This document shows positions 9,417 through 17,960 of a stretch of 64,000 bases of DNA, in pieces. The DNA is taken from positions 11,317 through 75,316 of the forward strand of contig USHW01000006.1 of the NCBI GenBank assembly GCA_900554545.1, read 5' to 3'. The DNA is from an uncultured Prevotella sp. GTDB taxonomy: Bacteria > Bacteroidota > Bacteroidia > Bacteroidales > Bacteroidaceae. Numbering within the stretch: position 1 is the first letter of the stretch; every line of letters starts with the position of its first letter. Below the pieces are notes generated by a model. The model ran no database searches, had not been told where the DNA came from, and was given only the letters and a program-made list of their open reading frames with translations. The position numbers and the translations under genes are program-made.

Positions 9417-9548
9417 GTGGATTGTTAGCAAATACGTGTGGAGTTTGCGTGGTTTGTTATAAAAAAGCATAATAATGTTTGTTCCTGTACATTGGTTGTC
9501 GAATTTTTTGTAATTTTGTGGCCGTTGTTATAACATCAATATGGTGAA

Positions 9549-10184
9549 ATGAAGAAATTGGCATTCGCTTTCATTGCGCTGCTTGGTTTGATTGCAGTCG
9601 CAAGTTGTGATGATACAGAGACTTATGCTGAACAGCGTGACCGTGAAAATTCAGCCATAAGGAGCTTTATCCGTGAAAACGGTATCGAAGTCTTGACCGA
9701 ATCGGAATTCAGGAATAACGGCTATGAGACGGATACCACGAAGCATGAGTATGTGCTTATGCAGAGTTCCGGCGTATATATGCAGATTGTAAGAAAAGGG
9801 GAGGGCGAGCCGCTTGAGGACGGTGAGACGGCAACCGTGCTCTGCCGCTTTACGGAGTACAACCTGCTTACCGATTCGTTGCAGCTTACAAACAACATTC
9901 TTTCTTTTGCGTCAATTCCCGAAAAGATGAGTGTTACGAATACCAGTGGCTCGTTTACTGCGTCGTTTGATACCAGTTCAAGCCTTATGTACACGTTTTA
10001 CTCGACTACATCCGTTCCTACGGGATGGCTTGTGCCGTTCAATTATATAAATTTGGGCCGGCATACTGACTCGGGCGCCATTGCAAAGGTCAATCTTATA
10101 GTACCAAGTACGGCAGGGCATAATTACGCCTCGTCGGGTGTTTACCCCTGTTTTTATGAAATAACTTACGAGCGAGGGAGATAA
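9549..10184 (+). CDS. DUF4827 lipoprotein
   Basis: 211 residues with a lipoprotein signal (MKKLAFAFIALLGLIAVASC), Cys at about residue 20, so it is expected to be membrane-attached and face the periplasm or surface. The rest matches DUF4827 as I know it: a Bacteroidetes family with an FKBP-like fold (GEPLEDGETATVLCRFTEYN, then a C-terminal half ending FYEITYERGR). A prolyl isomerase or chaperone role would be inference only. It lies 99 bases upstream of glmM on the same strand, an order I recall as common in Bacteroidales; co-transcription is likely. Confidence 0.75.
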   Translation: MKKLAFAFIALLGLIAVASCDDTETYAEQRDRENSAIRSFIRENGIEVLTESEFRNNGYETDTTKHEYVLMQSSGVYMQIVRKGEGEPLEDGETATVLCRFTEYNLLTDSLQLTNNILSFASIPEKMSVTNTSGSFTASFDTSSSLMYTFYSTTSVPTGWLVPFNYINLGRHTDSGAIAKVNLIVPSTAGHNYASSGVYPCFYEITYERGR

Positions 10185-10283
10185 TGATAAGTTAAGGGTA
10201 AGGGAAAATAGCTTTACGGAGTCCTGCAAAGTTGTTTCTTGGTTCTTGCCCCTTTGACTCTCGATTCTTAATTTTTAATACTC

Positions 10284-11669
10284 ATGACACTTATAAAATC
10301 AATATCCGGAATTCGTGGAACAATAGGCGGACGTACAGGCGACACGCTCAATCCGCTTGACATCGTAAAGTTTGCAAGTGCCTATGCCATGTTTATCCGC
10401 AATAGCCGCGGCGACAAGTGCTGCGGAAAGATAGTTGTGGGACGTGACGCCCGAATTTCAGGCGATATGGTTCGCAACATTGTGTGCGGAACGTTGATGG
10501 GCGCTGGGTTTGATGTGATTGACATCGGACTTGCCACAACTCCTACAACCGAACTTGCCGTGCGGATGTCAGGGGCTGACGGAGGCATAATAATTACCGC
10601 CAGCCACAATCCCCGCCAGTGGAACGCTTTGAAGCTGCTGAACAGCGAGGGGGAGTTTCTTGACAAAAACGAGGGCAACGAGGTGCTTGACATAGCAGAG
10701 CGTGAGGATTTCACGTATGCAGAAGTTGACGGTCTCGGCAAATACATCAGTGACGATACTTTCAATGAAAGGCACATTGAGGCGGTGCTGGCCTTGCCGC
10801 TCGTTGATGTTGAGGCTGTAAGGAAAGCGCGTTTCCGTGTGTGCGTTGATGCAATCAACAGCGTCGGCGGCGTTATCCTGCCGGATTTGTTCAAGGCTCT
10901 CGGTGTTGAGTGCGAAGTGCTTAACGGCACTCCCGACGGCGATTTCGCCCATAATCCAGAACCGCTTGAGAAGAACCTTGGCGGTATAATGGAGCGTATG
11001 CGTGCCGGCGGCTTTGACCTTGGCATTGTCGTTGACCCTGACGTTGACCGCCTTGCGTTCATTTGCGAGGACGGCCGTATGTTCGGTGAGGAATACACGC
11101 TGGTGTCGGTGGCCGATTATGTTTTAAGCCACACGCCGGGCAATACCGTAAGCAATCTTAGCAGCACCCGTGCGTTGCGCGATGTTACCGAGCGTCATGG
11201 CGGCAAGTATGCTGCAGCGGCGGTCGGCGAAGTGAACGTTACGACCAAGATGAAAGAAGTTGGGGCGGTCATCGGCGGTGAAGGCAACGGCGGAGTGATT
11301 TATCCTGAGTGCCATTATGGCCGCGACGCTCTCGTGGGTATCGCCCTTTTCCTTTCGTCGTTGGCGCAGAAAGGATGCAAGGTGAGCGAGCTGCGCGCTA
11401 CGTTGCCGGATTACTACATTGCCAAAAACCGTATAGACCTTACACCGGCTACAGACATAGATGCAATTCTTGCAAAGGTTAAGCAGATGTATGCCGGCCA
11501 GCAGGTAAACGATATTGACGGGGTTAAGATAGATTTCCCTGACAAGTGGGTACACCTGCGCAAGTCGAACACCGAACCAATCATCCGTGTTTATAGCGAG
11601 GCGGCCACAATGGAAGAGGCCGATGCGCTTGGAAAGCAGATGATGAAATTGGTTGAAGACATGCAGTGA
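10284..11669 (+). CDS. glmM: Phosphoglucosamine mutase
   Basis: 461 residues. It converts glucosamine-6-phosphate to glucosamine-1-phosphate for UDP-GlcNAc, hence peptidoglycan and lipid A. The phosphoserine loop is TASHNP with Ser107. The Mg-binding loop is DPDVDRLA, the sugar-binding loop GEGNGGV, and the phosphate-binding loop near the C-terminus RKSNTEPIIRVYSEA. All expected elements are present in order. In this phylum some GlmM-like proteins are annotated as phosphomannomutases, but this is the usual essential copy. A strong terminator follows. Confidence 0.93.
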   Translation: MTLIKSISGIRGTIGGRTGDTLNPLDIVKFASAYAMFIRNSRGDKCCGKIVVGRDARISGDMVRNIVCGTLMGAGFDVIDIGLATTPTTELAVRMSGADGGIIITASHNPRQWNALKLLNSEGEFLDKNEGNEVLDIAEREDFTYAEVDGLGKYISDDTFNERHIEAVLALPLVDVEAVRKARFRVCVDAINSVGGVILPDLFKALGVECEVLNGTPDGDFAHNPEPLEKNLGGIMERMRAGGFDLGIVVDPDVDRLAFICEDGRMFGEEYTLVSVADYVLSHTPGNTVSNLSSTRALRDVTERHGGKYAAAAVGEVNVTTKMKEVGAVIGGEGNGGVIYPECHYGRDALVGIALFLSSLAQKGCKVSELRATLPDYYIAKNRIDLTPATDIDAILAKVKQMYAGQQVNDIDGVKIDFPDKWVHLRKSNTEPIIRVYSEAATMEEADALGKQMMKLVEDMQ

Positions 11670-11703
11670 TATATGGTGCAACACGTTTGTTGCCCCGTTT
11701 TAC

Positions 11704-11745
11704 CATCGCAGACCGCTTTCCTGTAAGGCGGTCTGCGATGTTTTT
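11704..11745 (+). terminator. Rho-independent terminator after glmM
   Basis: A 13-base perfect stem, CATCGCAGACCGC (11704-11716) and GCGGTCTGCGATG (11728-11740), with an 11-base loop, then TTTTT. Confidence 0.9.
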
Positions 11746-11911
11746 ATATACGGTGTGTCCTGTTGGTCGGGTCTCAAAGTGTCGGGTTTTCTTTTGACGT
11801 TTGTTTGCAGGATGACGTTGTGTAAACCAGGAAATTATGATGATGCGTCTGCAAAACATTTAGTTATCGTGTATTTTGTGTTTTTGTTCCTTCTTATGGT
11901 GGAAAAATGCG

Positions 11912-11949
11912 TCAAATTGTTCACGATTCATGAATCGTGAACAATTTGA
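11912..11949. repeat. Perfect 38-base palindrome
   Basis: The left half TCAAATTGTTCACGATTCA (11912-11930) is followed at once by its exact reverse complement (11931-11949), with no spacer. The gap from 11746 to 12033 holds no gene that I can see apart from this element. Confidence 0.9.
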
Positions 11950-12033
11950 TTTGCAAAAATATTTATTCTGTCTTAATTTTGCGGCGAATGTTTGATTTAC
12001 CGTACCGTGCTTGGCCTAAAAATTAAAGATTAG

Positions 12034-12202
12034 GAGATATTGGATATCCTTGTTGACCTTCAGGGCAGGGTAGTGCGCAATGTGAACGCCGCTTCAATTG
12101 AGCAATGTAATCAATGTAGGCAACCTCACCGAGGGCATCTACGTGCTTGATGTCAACGCACGCGGCACTCACAAGTCGTTCAAGGTTATTGTAAAGCATT
12201 AA
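12034..12202 (+). pseudogene. Decayed C-terminal sorting domain of a type IX secretion cargo
   Basis: The forward text reads DILVDLQGRVVRNVN in one frame and then, after a frameshift near 12100, VGNLTEGIYVLDVNARG and THKSFKVIVKH before a TAA. This is the Por/type A sorting-domain pattern (DxxGR..., LxxGxYxxxV..., KxxV). There is no start, signal peptide or catalytic domain upstream, so only the tail of a former secreted protein remains. It implies the organism has, or had, a type IX secretion system. Confidence 0.8.
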
Positions 12203-12258
12203 AATGAATGTTTAATGAGAGAGTGATAATAGATTTCTTAAAATGATTTCGTGGATTG

Positions 12259-12294
12259 CGCTTGCCTGTCGTGATGACAGGCAGGCGTTTTTTT
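12259..12294 (+). terminator. Rho-independent terminator after the sorting-domain remnant
   Basis: Stem CGCTTGCCTGTC (12259-12270) and GACAGGCAGGCG (12276-12287), 5-base loop, one G-T wobble, followed by seven Ts. It kept its form although the gene upstream has decayed. Confidence 0.9.
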
Positions 12295-12451
12295 GCTTCC
12301 GCAGGGTTGTGTTTCTGGCCGGTGTGGTGTAGGCGTAAAGTATCAAGTGTTTTGTATAGTGTATCCGTAGGGTACTTGTTCATGAGGCTTCGTATCTTTG
12401 TGCGTTTTTAGTGTGGGTTAGATAAGCATATACTTGAAAACTAATGATATT

Positions 12452-14575
12452 ATGCAAAAGAAAAAACAGCCAGAAGCCTTTAAGGTAAGTGTATTCAAGA
12501 ATTTTCTCAACGGTGAGCATATCGCCGTTTGCAGTTTGGAAGATGTTGTGCGGATGATACGCCGTGGCGATTATGCCGAAGCCATATCCGATTACCGTTG
12601 CGCCGCTCCGGCGATGCTGTTGTCTGCCGGTGGAGGCGAAGTTGTCAGGAGCGGTGTGCGAATGGCATCTAATAGTATTCCGCGGCTATGCTTCGCAGCC
12701 GAGTATCGCAGGTGTAACGGCAGACGGAAAGTGCTGCGCCGCAACGGCCTTGTTTTGATAGAGATTGACGGCCTGAAAGACTTTGATACTGCCGTAAAAC
12801 TCCGTAATGCGGCCGCCCGACAGCTTTATACTCTCCTTGTGTTCATTGGTGCGAATGGATGTTCGGTTGAAATTTTGTGCAGCATTTCGCGGATTGACGG
12901 CAGTATGCCGGTTGACGATGCCGCTTTTTGTCGCCTTATGGCTGAAGGATACAGGCGTTTGCACTATGTGTATTCGTCGCAGCTCGATGTAAACATTCCC
13001 TTGGCTGCGCCTGCTGCTGATGCAATGTGCCTTATGAGTGCCGATGCAGGTGTGTTCTACAACCCTCATGCCGTGACGTTTGCCGTTGACATTGAACGCA
13101 CGACAGCCTCTTTCAGCACTTCGGGCGGCAACGGACATGATGCTGGAGAGTCGCCGCTGCCGGGCAAGACGGTTGACGAGGCTCACCGCTACATATTCTA
13201 TTCATGCTGGAACGCCGTGCTCGATGCCGGTCTTGACATGGCCGACCCTTATTTCGCCGAGCAGGCGATAACGCTGCTTGCGCGCCATTGCCGCCGCTCG
13301 GGACTGCCTGAACAGATGTGTGTCGAGCGTGCGTCGCGCATTGATGAGCTTGGCGGCGACCGTGACCTTATCACCATGCTCTTCAGTCAGGCATACTCAG
13401 GCGGCATCGTCCGCGCCAATCCGACGGCCTGCGTGCCCTTTCCGGCGCTGACGGCAATGAAGCTTGACAACTTTTTCAACAAGCGTTACCGCCTTCGCCG
13501 CAATGTTCTGACGGGTGTCGTGGAGTACAAACCGCTCGGTTCGTATGACACTGATTACCGCCCCGTGACGCAGGAGGTAATCAACACCATTGCTTTTATG
13601 GCGCAGCGCGAGGGCATACGTGTGTGGGCGCGCGACATTAAGGAGCGTGTCAACTCCACGCTTGTTGACGATTACGACCCCGTGCGATGTTGGCTCGCTT
13701 CGCTTCCGCGCTGGGACGGGCGCGACCGCCTTTCGGCCTTTGCCGCCCGTGTGCCAACGGACAATGTGCTTTGGCCGGAGCTGTTCGCCGTGTGGATGCG
13801 CTCGATGACAGCTCAATGGATGGGGCTTGACCGTCAGCACGGCAATGCCCTCGTGCCGCTGCTCGTTGGGGAACAGGGCTGCGGCAAGACGTCGTTTACC
13901 AAGATGATACTTCCTCCGGCCTTACAGCCGTATTATAACGACCGCGTTGATTTTCGTAACGACCGTTCCCTTATGCAGGGGCTTTCGGCTTTCGCGCTGA
14001 TAAACATCGACGAGTTCGACAGCTATTCAGTCCGCCGCCAGCCGATAATGAAATATCTCATCTCGAAAAGCGAGGTCACCGCCATGAAGGCTTACAGCAG
14101 CACGTTCACCACCGGGCGGCGTTATGCCAGCTTCATCGCCACAACCAACAATCCACATCCGCTGACAGACGCGACGGGAAGCCGCCGCTTTATCTGCGCA
14201 AAGGTGACGGGGCGCATTGACTTCACCTCACCGGTAGACTATCCGCAGCTCTATGCCCAGCTCGTCAGCGAAATACGCAGCGGCGCGCCGCGTTTTCCCG
14301 GCGAGGCGGCCACGCGCAGCCTGATAGCGGCCAACCGCCACTTCATGCGCAGCACCGACATTGACGACATACTGCAATCCATGTTCCGCCAGCCGTTGTC
14401 AGATGGAACGGCGCAAGAACTGACAGCATCGGAAATCGCCGCCATGGTGCGCCGAGAATATCCGGATTTACCTTCACGGATTTCAACAGTTGAAATAGGA
14501 CGCCGCCTGAAATCCGCAGGGTTTCAGGGACGGCACACTGAACGGGGGACGTGTTATAAAATTGAGGTTGTATAA
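12452..14575 (+). CDS. VirE_N / VapE-type primase-helicase protein (BT4734-like)
   Basis: 707 residues from ATG 12452; an in-frame TTG at 12434 is less likely. The N-terminal part resembles the BT4734/VirE_N domain. The central VapE-type ATPase has Walker A GEQGCGKTS (about residues 473-481) and Walker B ALINIDEFD (about 515). The C-terminal section resembles DUF3874 and ends in a winged-helix-like ISTVEIGRRLKSAGFQ. These proteins belong to mobile-element and phage replication modules, but this one stands alone with no integrase or primase beside it. A TATCTTTG -7-like box lies at 12393-12400. R1 copy 2 begins 14 bases after the stop. Confidence 0.85.
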   Translation: MQKKKQPEAFKVSVFKNFLNGEHIAVCSLEDVVRMIRRGDYAEAISDYRCAAPAMLLSAGGGEVVRSGVRMASNSIPRLCFAAEYRRCNGRRKVLRRNGLVLIEIDGLKDFDTAVKLRNAAARQLYTLLVFIGANGCSVEILCSISRIDGSMPVDDAAFCRLMAEGYRRLHYVYSSQLDVNIPLAAPAADAMCLMSADAGVFYNPHAVTFAVDIERTTASFSTSGGNGHDAGESPLPGKTVDEAHRYIFYSCWNAVLDAGLDMADPYFAEQAITLLARHCRRSGLPEQMCVERASRIDELGGDRDLITMLFSQAYSGGIVRANPTACVPFPALTAMKLDNFFNKRYRLRRNVLTGVVEYKPLGSYDTDYRPVTQEVINTIAFMAQREGIRVWARDIKERVNSTLVDDYDPVRCWLASLPRWDGRDRLSAFAARVPTDNVLWPELFAVWMRSMTAQWMGLDRQHGNALVPLLVGEQGCGKTSFTKMILPPALQPYYNDRVDFRNDRSLMQGLSAFALINIDEFDSYSVRRQPIMKYLISKSEVTAMKAYSSTFTTGRRYASFIATTNNPHPLTDATGSRRFICAKVTGRIDFTSPVDYPQLYAQLVSEIRSGAPRFPGEAATRSLIAANRHFMRSTDIDDILQSMFRQPLSDGTAQELTASEIAAMVRREYPDLPSRISTVEIGRRLKSAGFQGRHTERGTCYKIEVV

Positions 14576-14589
14576 TTATTGTAAATGGT

Positions 14590-14782
14590 CTGTCATCTGT
14601 CAGTTTTGCACTTATCATCCTGATAATCAGTAGGTTGTAAGCTGACAGATACATTCCCTTATTGTCAGTATCTGTCAGCCGTAAATGATAAGACTGATAT
14701 AAACTGACAGATTACGAGCACATCTGTCAGCCCATAACTTTCTGAATGTCAGCCTGTTGTCTCCAAAACTGACAGATGACAG
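14590..14782. repeat. R1 nested palindromic repeat, copy 2
   Basis: Begins CTGTCATCTGTCAGTTTT and ends AAAACTGACAGATGACAG, an 18-base perfect terminal inverted repeat. Inside, two smaller CTGACAGAT...ATCTGTCAG palindromes lie side by side. The right flank repeats the left flank of copy 1 in inverted orientation. It starts 14 bases after the VapE-type gene. Confidence 0.9.
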
Positions 14783-14821
14783 AGCTTTTATAAAATAATT
14801 TCATTGTTTGTAATTGGTGTC

Positions 14822-14897
14822 CTTTTGGCTTCCGATTTGCCGTGTTTTATAATGTAATATGCCACCTTTTACAATCTAAAAGGTGGCATATTGCAGT
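14822..14897. repeat. R2 22-base phased repeat, locus 2
   Basis: Read in reverse relative to most loci: CTTTT/GTTTT tracts start at 14822, 14844 and 14866, exactly 22 bases apart. The last unit closes into a hairpin, ATATGCCACCTTTT...AAAAGGTGGCATAT. It lies just past R1 copy 2. Confidence 0.75.
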
Positions 14898-14966
14898 ATG
14901 ATATGGCCTGTTTAAGGCCATTGAGCCTTACAAGTTTTAGAACATCCAATATAAAGAACTATTCAC

Positions 14967-15152
14967 CTAAAATGGAATTTGCAACCATCTTTCCTCTGAA
15001 TTTCCAATGCAGAACATTGAAATTACATTAAATAACAGAATTAGGAATGCAAGCAGCAATAATATTTTCTGCTTCTTGTTGAGCTTTTCAAACCACGATT
15101 GTAAGTAAATGGCTATTGATGTAATTTTCTGTTCGTTATTGACTTTCTTCAT
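14967..15152 (-). CDS. Small single-pass membrane protein, TraL-like in layout
   Basis: 61 residues: a charged N-terminus, one hydrophobic segment at about residues 29-49 (KILLLLAFLILLFNVISMF), and a short tail. The layout resembles the small TraL/DUF3989 proteins of Bacteroides conjugative elements, but no other transfer gene is near. It may be a leftover of a lost element or an unrelated small protein. It is at the left end of the AT-rich island. Confidence 0.45.
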   Translation of the reverse strand: MKKVNNEQKITSIAIYLQSWFEKLNKKQKILLLLAFLILLFNVISMFCIGNSEERWLQIPF

Positions 15153-15259
15153 TTTTGTTCCCTTTCCTTGTTTTTTGAGTTGTTATTTAAATTTGAATAC
15201 TTTAATATAGACCTTGGCGGTCATATCAGTGTCATGTTAATAGAAAGCCTTATCCATTT

Positions 15260-15667
15260 TTAGTGTAAGTCATGATATAGCTCTCCATAATAAGTGATTT
15301 CCCATAAAAGACCTGCATTTAGCTCTTGTGGTGTCATCAAAACATCTTCGTTTATCAGTATGTTCATATCTAAGACTTCTGACAAAATCGGATAAGCAGC
15401 AACCGGACATATTAACTTATTGTCATTTATGCCATAGATGGAACAATTCATATCTACCATTGGACTGCAATTTTCCCATCTGTTATACAGACGTATATAA
15501 TATCTTGATTGTGTTGGTTGAAGAGCTTGAAGGTATGAGTATATCGTTTTCAGACTCTTAATTTCTGTGTCCTTAAACGGTTTGGCTGTATTGTGTTCCC
15601 ACAGACGGACAAATTCTTGGACTATATCCTCAAATTGATACCTTGTTAATAAACCACCAAAAGTCAT
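15260..15667 (-). CDS. DUF6557-like hypothetical protein
   Basis: 135 residues, soluble, no signal peptide. The opening MTFGGLLTRYQFEDIVQEFVRLW and the closing LLWEITYYGELYHD fit the DUF6557 family as I remember it (start MTLKELL..., end LWEITFYG). Function is unknown. It sits with small uncharacterised genes at the left of the AT-rich island. No partner gene gives a clue. Confidence 0.6.
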   Translation of the reverse strand: MTFGGLLTRYQFEDIVQEFVRLWEHNTAKPFKDTEIKSLKTIYSYLQALQPTQSRYYIRLYNRWENCSPMVDMNCSIYGINDNKLICPVAAYPILSEVLDMNILINEDVLMTPQELNAGLLWEITYYGELYHDLH

Positions 15668-15773
15668 AGCTCTTTATTTATAAATGTGTTCTTGTTCCTT
15701 ATGCTCCGTCTCCGTCAATGCTTTTATACGAATTAGGGGCTGCTTTTATTTCTTATAATCATGCTGCTGTTTC

Positions 15774-15893
15774 TTAATCGTCAAAACTGTTCATGAAGTC
15801 TCCGATAGCTTCTTGGAGCTCATCCTCATTCTCGCAATTGCAGAACATGGATTCAATCATCTCACGTTCTTCGTCTTTTCCTTGTTTGTTCAT
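15774..15893 (-). CDS. Small acidic hypothetical protein
   Basis: 39 residues from ATG 15893, beginning MNKQGKDEEREMIESMF and ending AIGDFMNSFDD. It is strongly acidic, with two close Cys (CNC). An upstream in-frame start would add an unconvincing 21 residues. Coding status is uncertain; it is kept because the composition is protein-like and it lies in line with neighbouring small genes on the same strand. Confidence 0.4.
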   Translation of the reverse strand: MNKQGKDEEREMIESMFCNCENEDELQEAIGDFMNSFDD

Positions 15894-15982
15894 AATAAAC
15901 GATAATACTATATATTTGTATTTTATACTGGTAAAGTCTAAAGGGGTTATCGGCATTATGCCGATAGACCCCGTAAGAAGTT

Positions 15983-16117
15983 TTACTTCAGTTCTTTTAC
16001 AGCCTTCTTCTTTTTGTCAATACACTTACCTAAAAGGTAACTTCCGGCAGCGATAACTAACTCTTTGGTAGGTATGCTTATAAGCACCCTGCCCATGGAA
16101 ATAAAAAGGTTGTACAT
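15983..16117 (-). CDS. Small hypothetical membrane-associated protein
   Basis: 44 residues: MYNLFISMGRVLISIPTKEL, then VIAAGSYLLGKCIDKKKK. A glycine-containing hydrophobic stretch is followed by a Lys-rich tail, suggesting membrane association with the tail in the cytoplasm. No family recognised. It is 89 bases upstream of the 39-residue gene on the same strand. Confidence 0.45.
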   Translation of the reverse strand: MYNLFISMGRVLISIPTKELVIAAGSYLLGKCIDKKKKAVKELK

Positions 16118-16298
16118 CTTCTTTGGGTTTTAAGTTAGACAAAATTGTAGAATTATTATTGCCTTAGCCATAACTTAAACCGTTCATCCCAATAAGACTT
16201 ATGTTATTTCAAAGAACTATTAAACTTTTATGCAAATGTATGTGATTTTCTATATTAAAGAAATTATTTGCTTGGAAAAATAGGTGCCAAAGTTTTTC

Positions 16299-17270
16299 TT
16301 ACACATACGTTAGATCTAAACTCTTTTTTACATTGTCAATTGTTAACCACAAGCTACAAAGCTCAGGTTCTACTAATTTTGCATCCATATATGCCTCTTT
16401 CATTGTAATTATAGTTTCCACTTGCATGACAATTCCCCAACCTCTCTTTTTCTGTATTGTAATAGGAACTATTAAATCTGGAATATCTCTTTGTTTTTTA
16501 GCGAGGATATAAATTGGAAACAATAGGCTTAAAGGTTCATAATCGTTTTCATCCTTTTTTGTTTTCTCTGAAGGGCATTCCCAATGAAAATGTACAAATT
16601 TTAGTATATCACCTATAGATCGCATATTTAATTTATTCAATTGATACGTTATCAACTGCTCAATAAGCGTTTTTTGATCTTTTATTTTATCATTGCTTAA
16701 ATTTTTACCATTCATAAAGTAGTGAAAACAGCTTCGCAACCTTTTTGAAATGTATATGGGTCTATTTTTACCACCTGTTGCGCTTAATAAGTGATCAATG
16801 CGAACAATCAATCTCCTTTTAATGTCATTACACCATTCTTTGATGAGTTCATCCATGTGGTTTTTCATTTCGGTGAATTCATCATCTTCTTTTCCGGTCG
16901 GAATTTTATCAAGAATGTTCTTTTCACCATCTCTTTCATCTTTTCCTTGGATATAAACATCGTTAAAATTCCATGTATCATTTTCAAATACATAAGTGGC
17001 CCAAATATATTTTTCATCAACTTTTAAGCCTGTATTAAAAGCCCCATACTGAGCATTGCCATTAGGTTTTTTCCCTCCTGTAGTAGGATCAGTCGACTCT
17101 TTATCATAACGTATGTGCCCACAATTACTTAAGAATTTTAAACGAAATTCCATATAATTATACAACACATCATAATCATTACTAATTGTCCAATCATCTT
17201 TAGAGATATTATATTTTTCTTTAAGTTTATTACAAATCTCTTTAATATCTAGGCATCTTAATTCATCCAT
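16299..17270 (-). CDS. DUF3825-domain protein
   Basis: 323 residues, soluble. Family-like segments are the central AFNTGL motif (about residues 80-85) followed by a W-rich beta region, and the C-terminal pattern of a LLFPIYI strand, PDLIVPITI, then METIITMKEAYMDAKLVEPE-like text where DUF3825 has a conserved AY.NAR-type motif. DUF3825 is uncharacterised; some relatives occur beside nucleic-acid-related domains. It is the third gene of a WYL/UDG-like/DUF3825 operon, starting 9 bases after the UDG-like gene. Clearly AT-rich compared with the flanking core genes, suggesting transfer. Confidence 0.7.
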   Translation of the reverse strand: MDELRCLDIKEICNKLKEKYNISKDDWTISNDYDVLYNYMEFRLKFLSNCGHIRYDKESTDPTTGGKKPNGNAQYGAFNTGLKVDEKYIWATYVFENDTWNFNDVYIQGKDERDGEKNILDKIPTGKEDDEFTEMKNHMDELIKEWCNDIKRRLIVRIDHLLSATGGKNRPIYISKRLRSCFHYFMNGKNLSNDKIKDQKTLIEQLITYQLNKLNMRSIGDILKFVHFHWECPSEKTKKDENDYEPLSLLFPIYILAKKQRDIPDLIVPITIQKKRGWGIVMQVETIITMKEAYMDAKLVEPELCSLWLTIDNVKKSLDLTYV

Positions 17271-17279
17271 AAGTTCTAA

Positions 17280-17960
17280 TTATAAAGTCGCTTTTAATGT
17301 ATTAAATATTTTCTCAGTTGAGAATATAGGTGCAGCAGGATGTATAATAGGTATTACCTTAATGTTATCTTTGTACATCCATGTTTCAACGAAATCACTA
17401 CCAGGTTCTCCTTCGGGAGGCAAATGGTTATACAGTCGCATTCCCCATGCTATAAGAACATCAGGTTTACAAATATCAATCACTTTCCAAAATGAAGTTT
17501 CTGAATCAGAAAACTGTTTTTCTGTTGGAGATAAACGTGGATATATCAATGGCTCTTGCACATAATCATAGAAAATTAGGTGCTCCCAAAATTTTATTAT
17601 ACTTACGTCTTTATTTTTATTATAACACATAGCATTCTTAAACCGGCTAAAGGTTCTGACATTAAAATCATGATTTTCACTTATTATTTGCTCAATCAAG
17701 TCAGAAACAAAATAAGAAGAGGCATTATCATTTTCTTCTGAAGTTTCATCTTCGTCATCTTCTTCACCCCAATAGAAACTTTCTCCAAGTACCAATACTT
17801 TTTTCCCTTTGCCGCTGCCGTCGCTGCCATATTGAAGCTCTCCTTTTTCATCATAATAAATACCTTCATCGTATTTATCACCTATCCAAGGAAGGAATTT
17901 CACTCCTTCCTTTTCAAGTTCCTGCAACAACAACTGTTTGTCTTCCTTTGTCATATTCAA
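17280..17960 (-). CDS. Uracil-DNA-glycosylase-superfamily-like protein
   Basis: 226 residues. VLVLGESFYWGEE (about residues 50-62) matches the position and shape of UDG motif 1, and IPIIHPAAP near the C-terminus matches the HP-containing motif 2. Between them lies a DVLIAWGMRLYNHLP strand typical of the fold (KPDVLIAxG). An acidic insert (DDEDETSEEND) follows motif 1. Family members excise damaged or modified bases; activity here is untested. Its start overlaps the WYL gene's stop (ATGA), so it is translationally coupled to a regulator. Confidence 0.75.
   Translation of the reverse strand: MNMTKEDKQLLLQELEKEGVKFLPWIGDKYDEGIYYDEKGELQYGSDGSGKGKKVLVLGESFYWGEEDDEDETSEENDNASSYFVSDLIEQIISENHDFNVRTFSRFKNAMCYNKNKDVSIIKFWEHLIFYDYVQEPLIYPRLSPTEKQFSDSETSFWKVIDICKPDVLIAWGMRLYNHLPPEGEPGSDFVETWMYKDNIKVIPIIHPAAPIFSTEKIFNTLKATL

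Noticed and set aside
11912..11949. The 38-base palindrome as glmM terminator
   Set aside because: glmM already has a strong terminator at 11704-11745 and the palindrome has no T tail.
12434..12451. TTG start for the VapE-type gene
   Set aside because: An ATG 18 bases later is the more usual choice and adds no unexplained residues.
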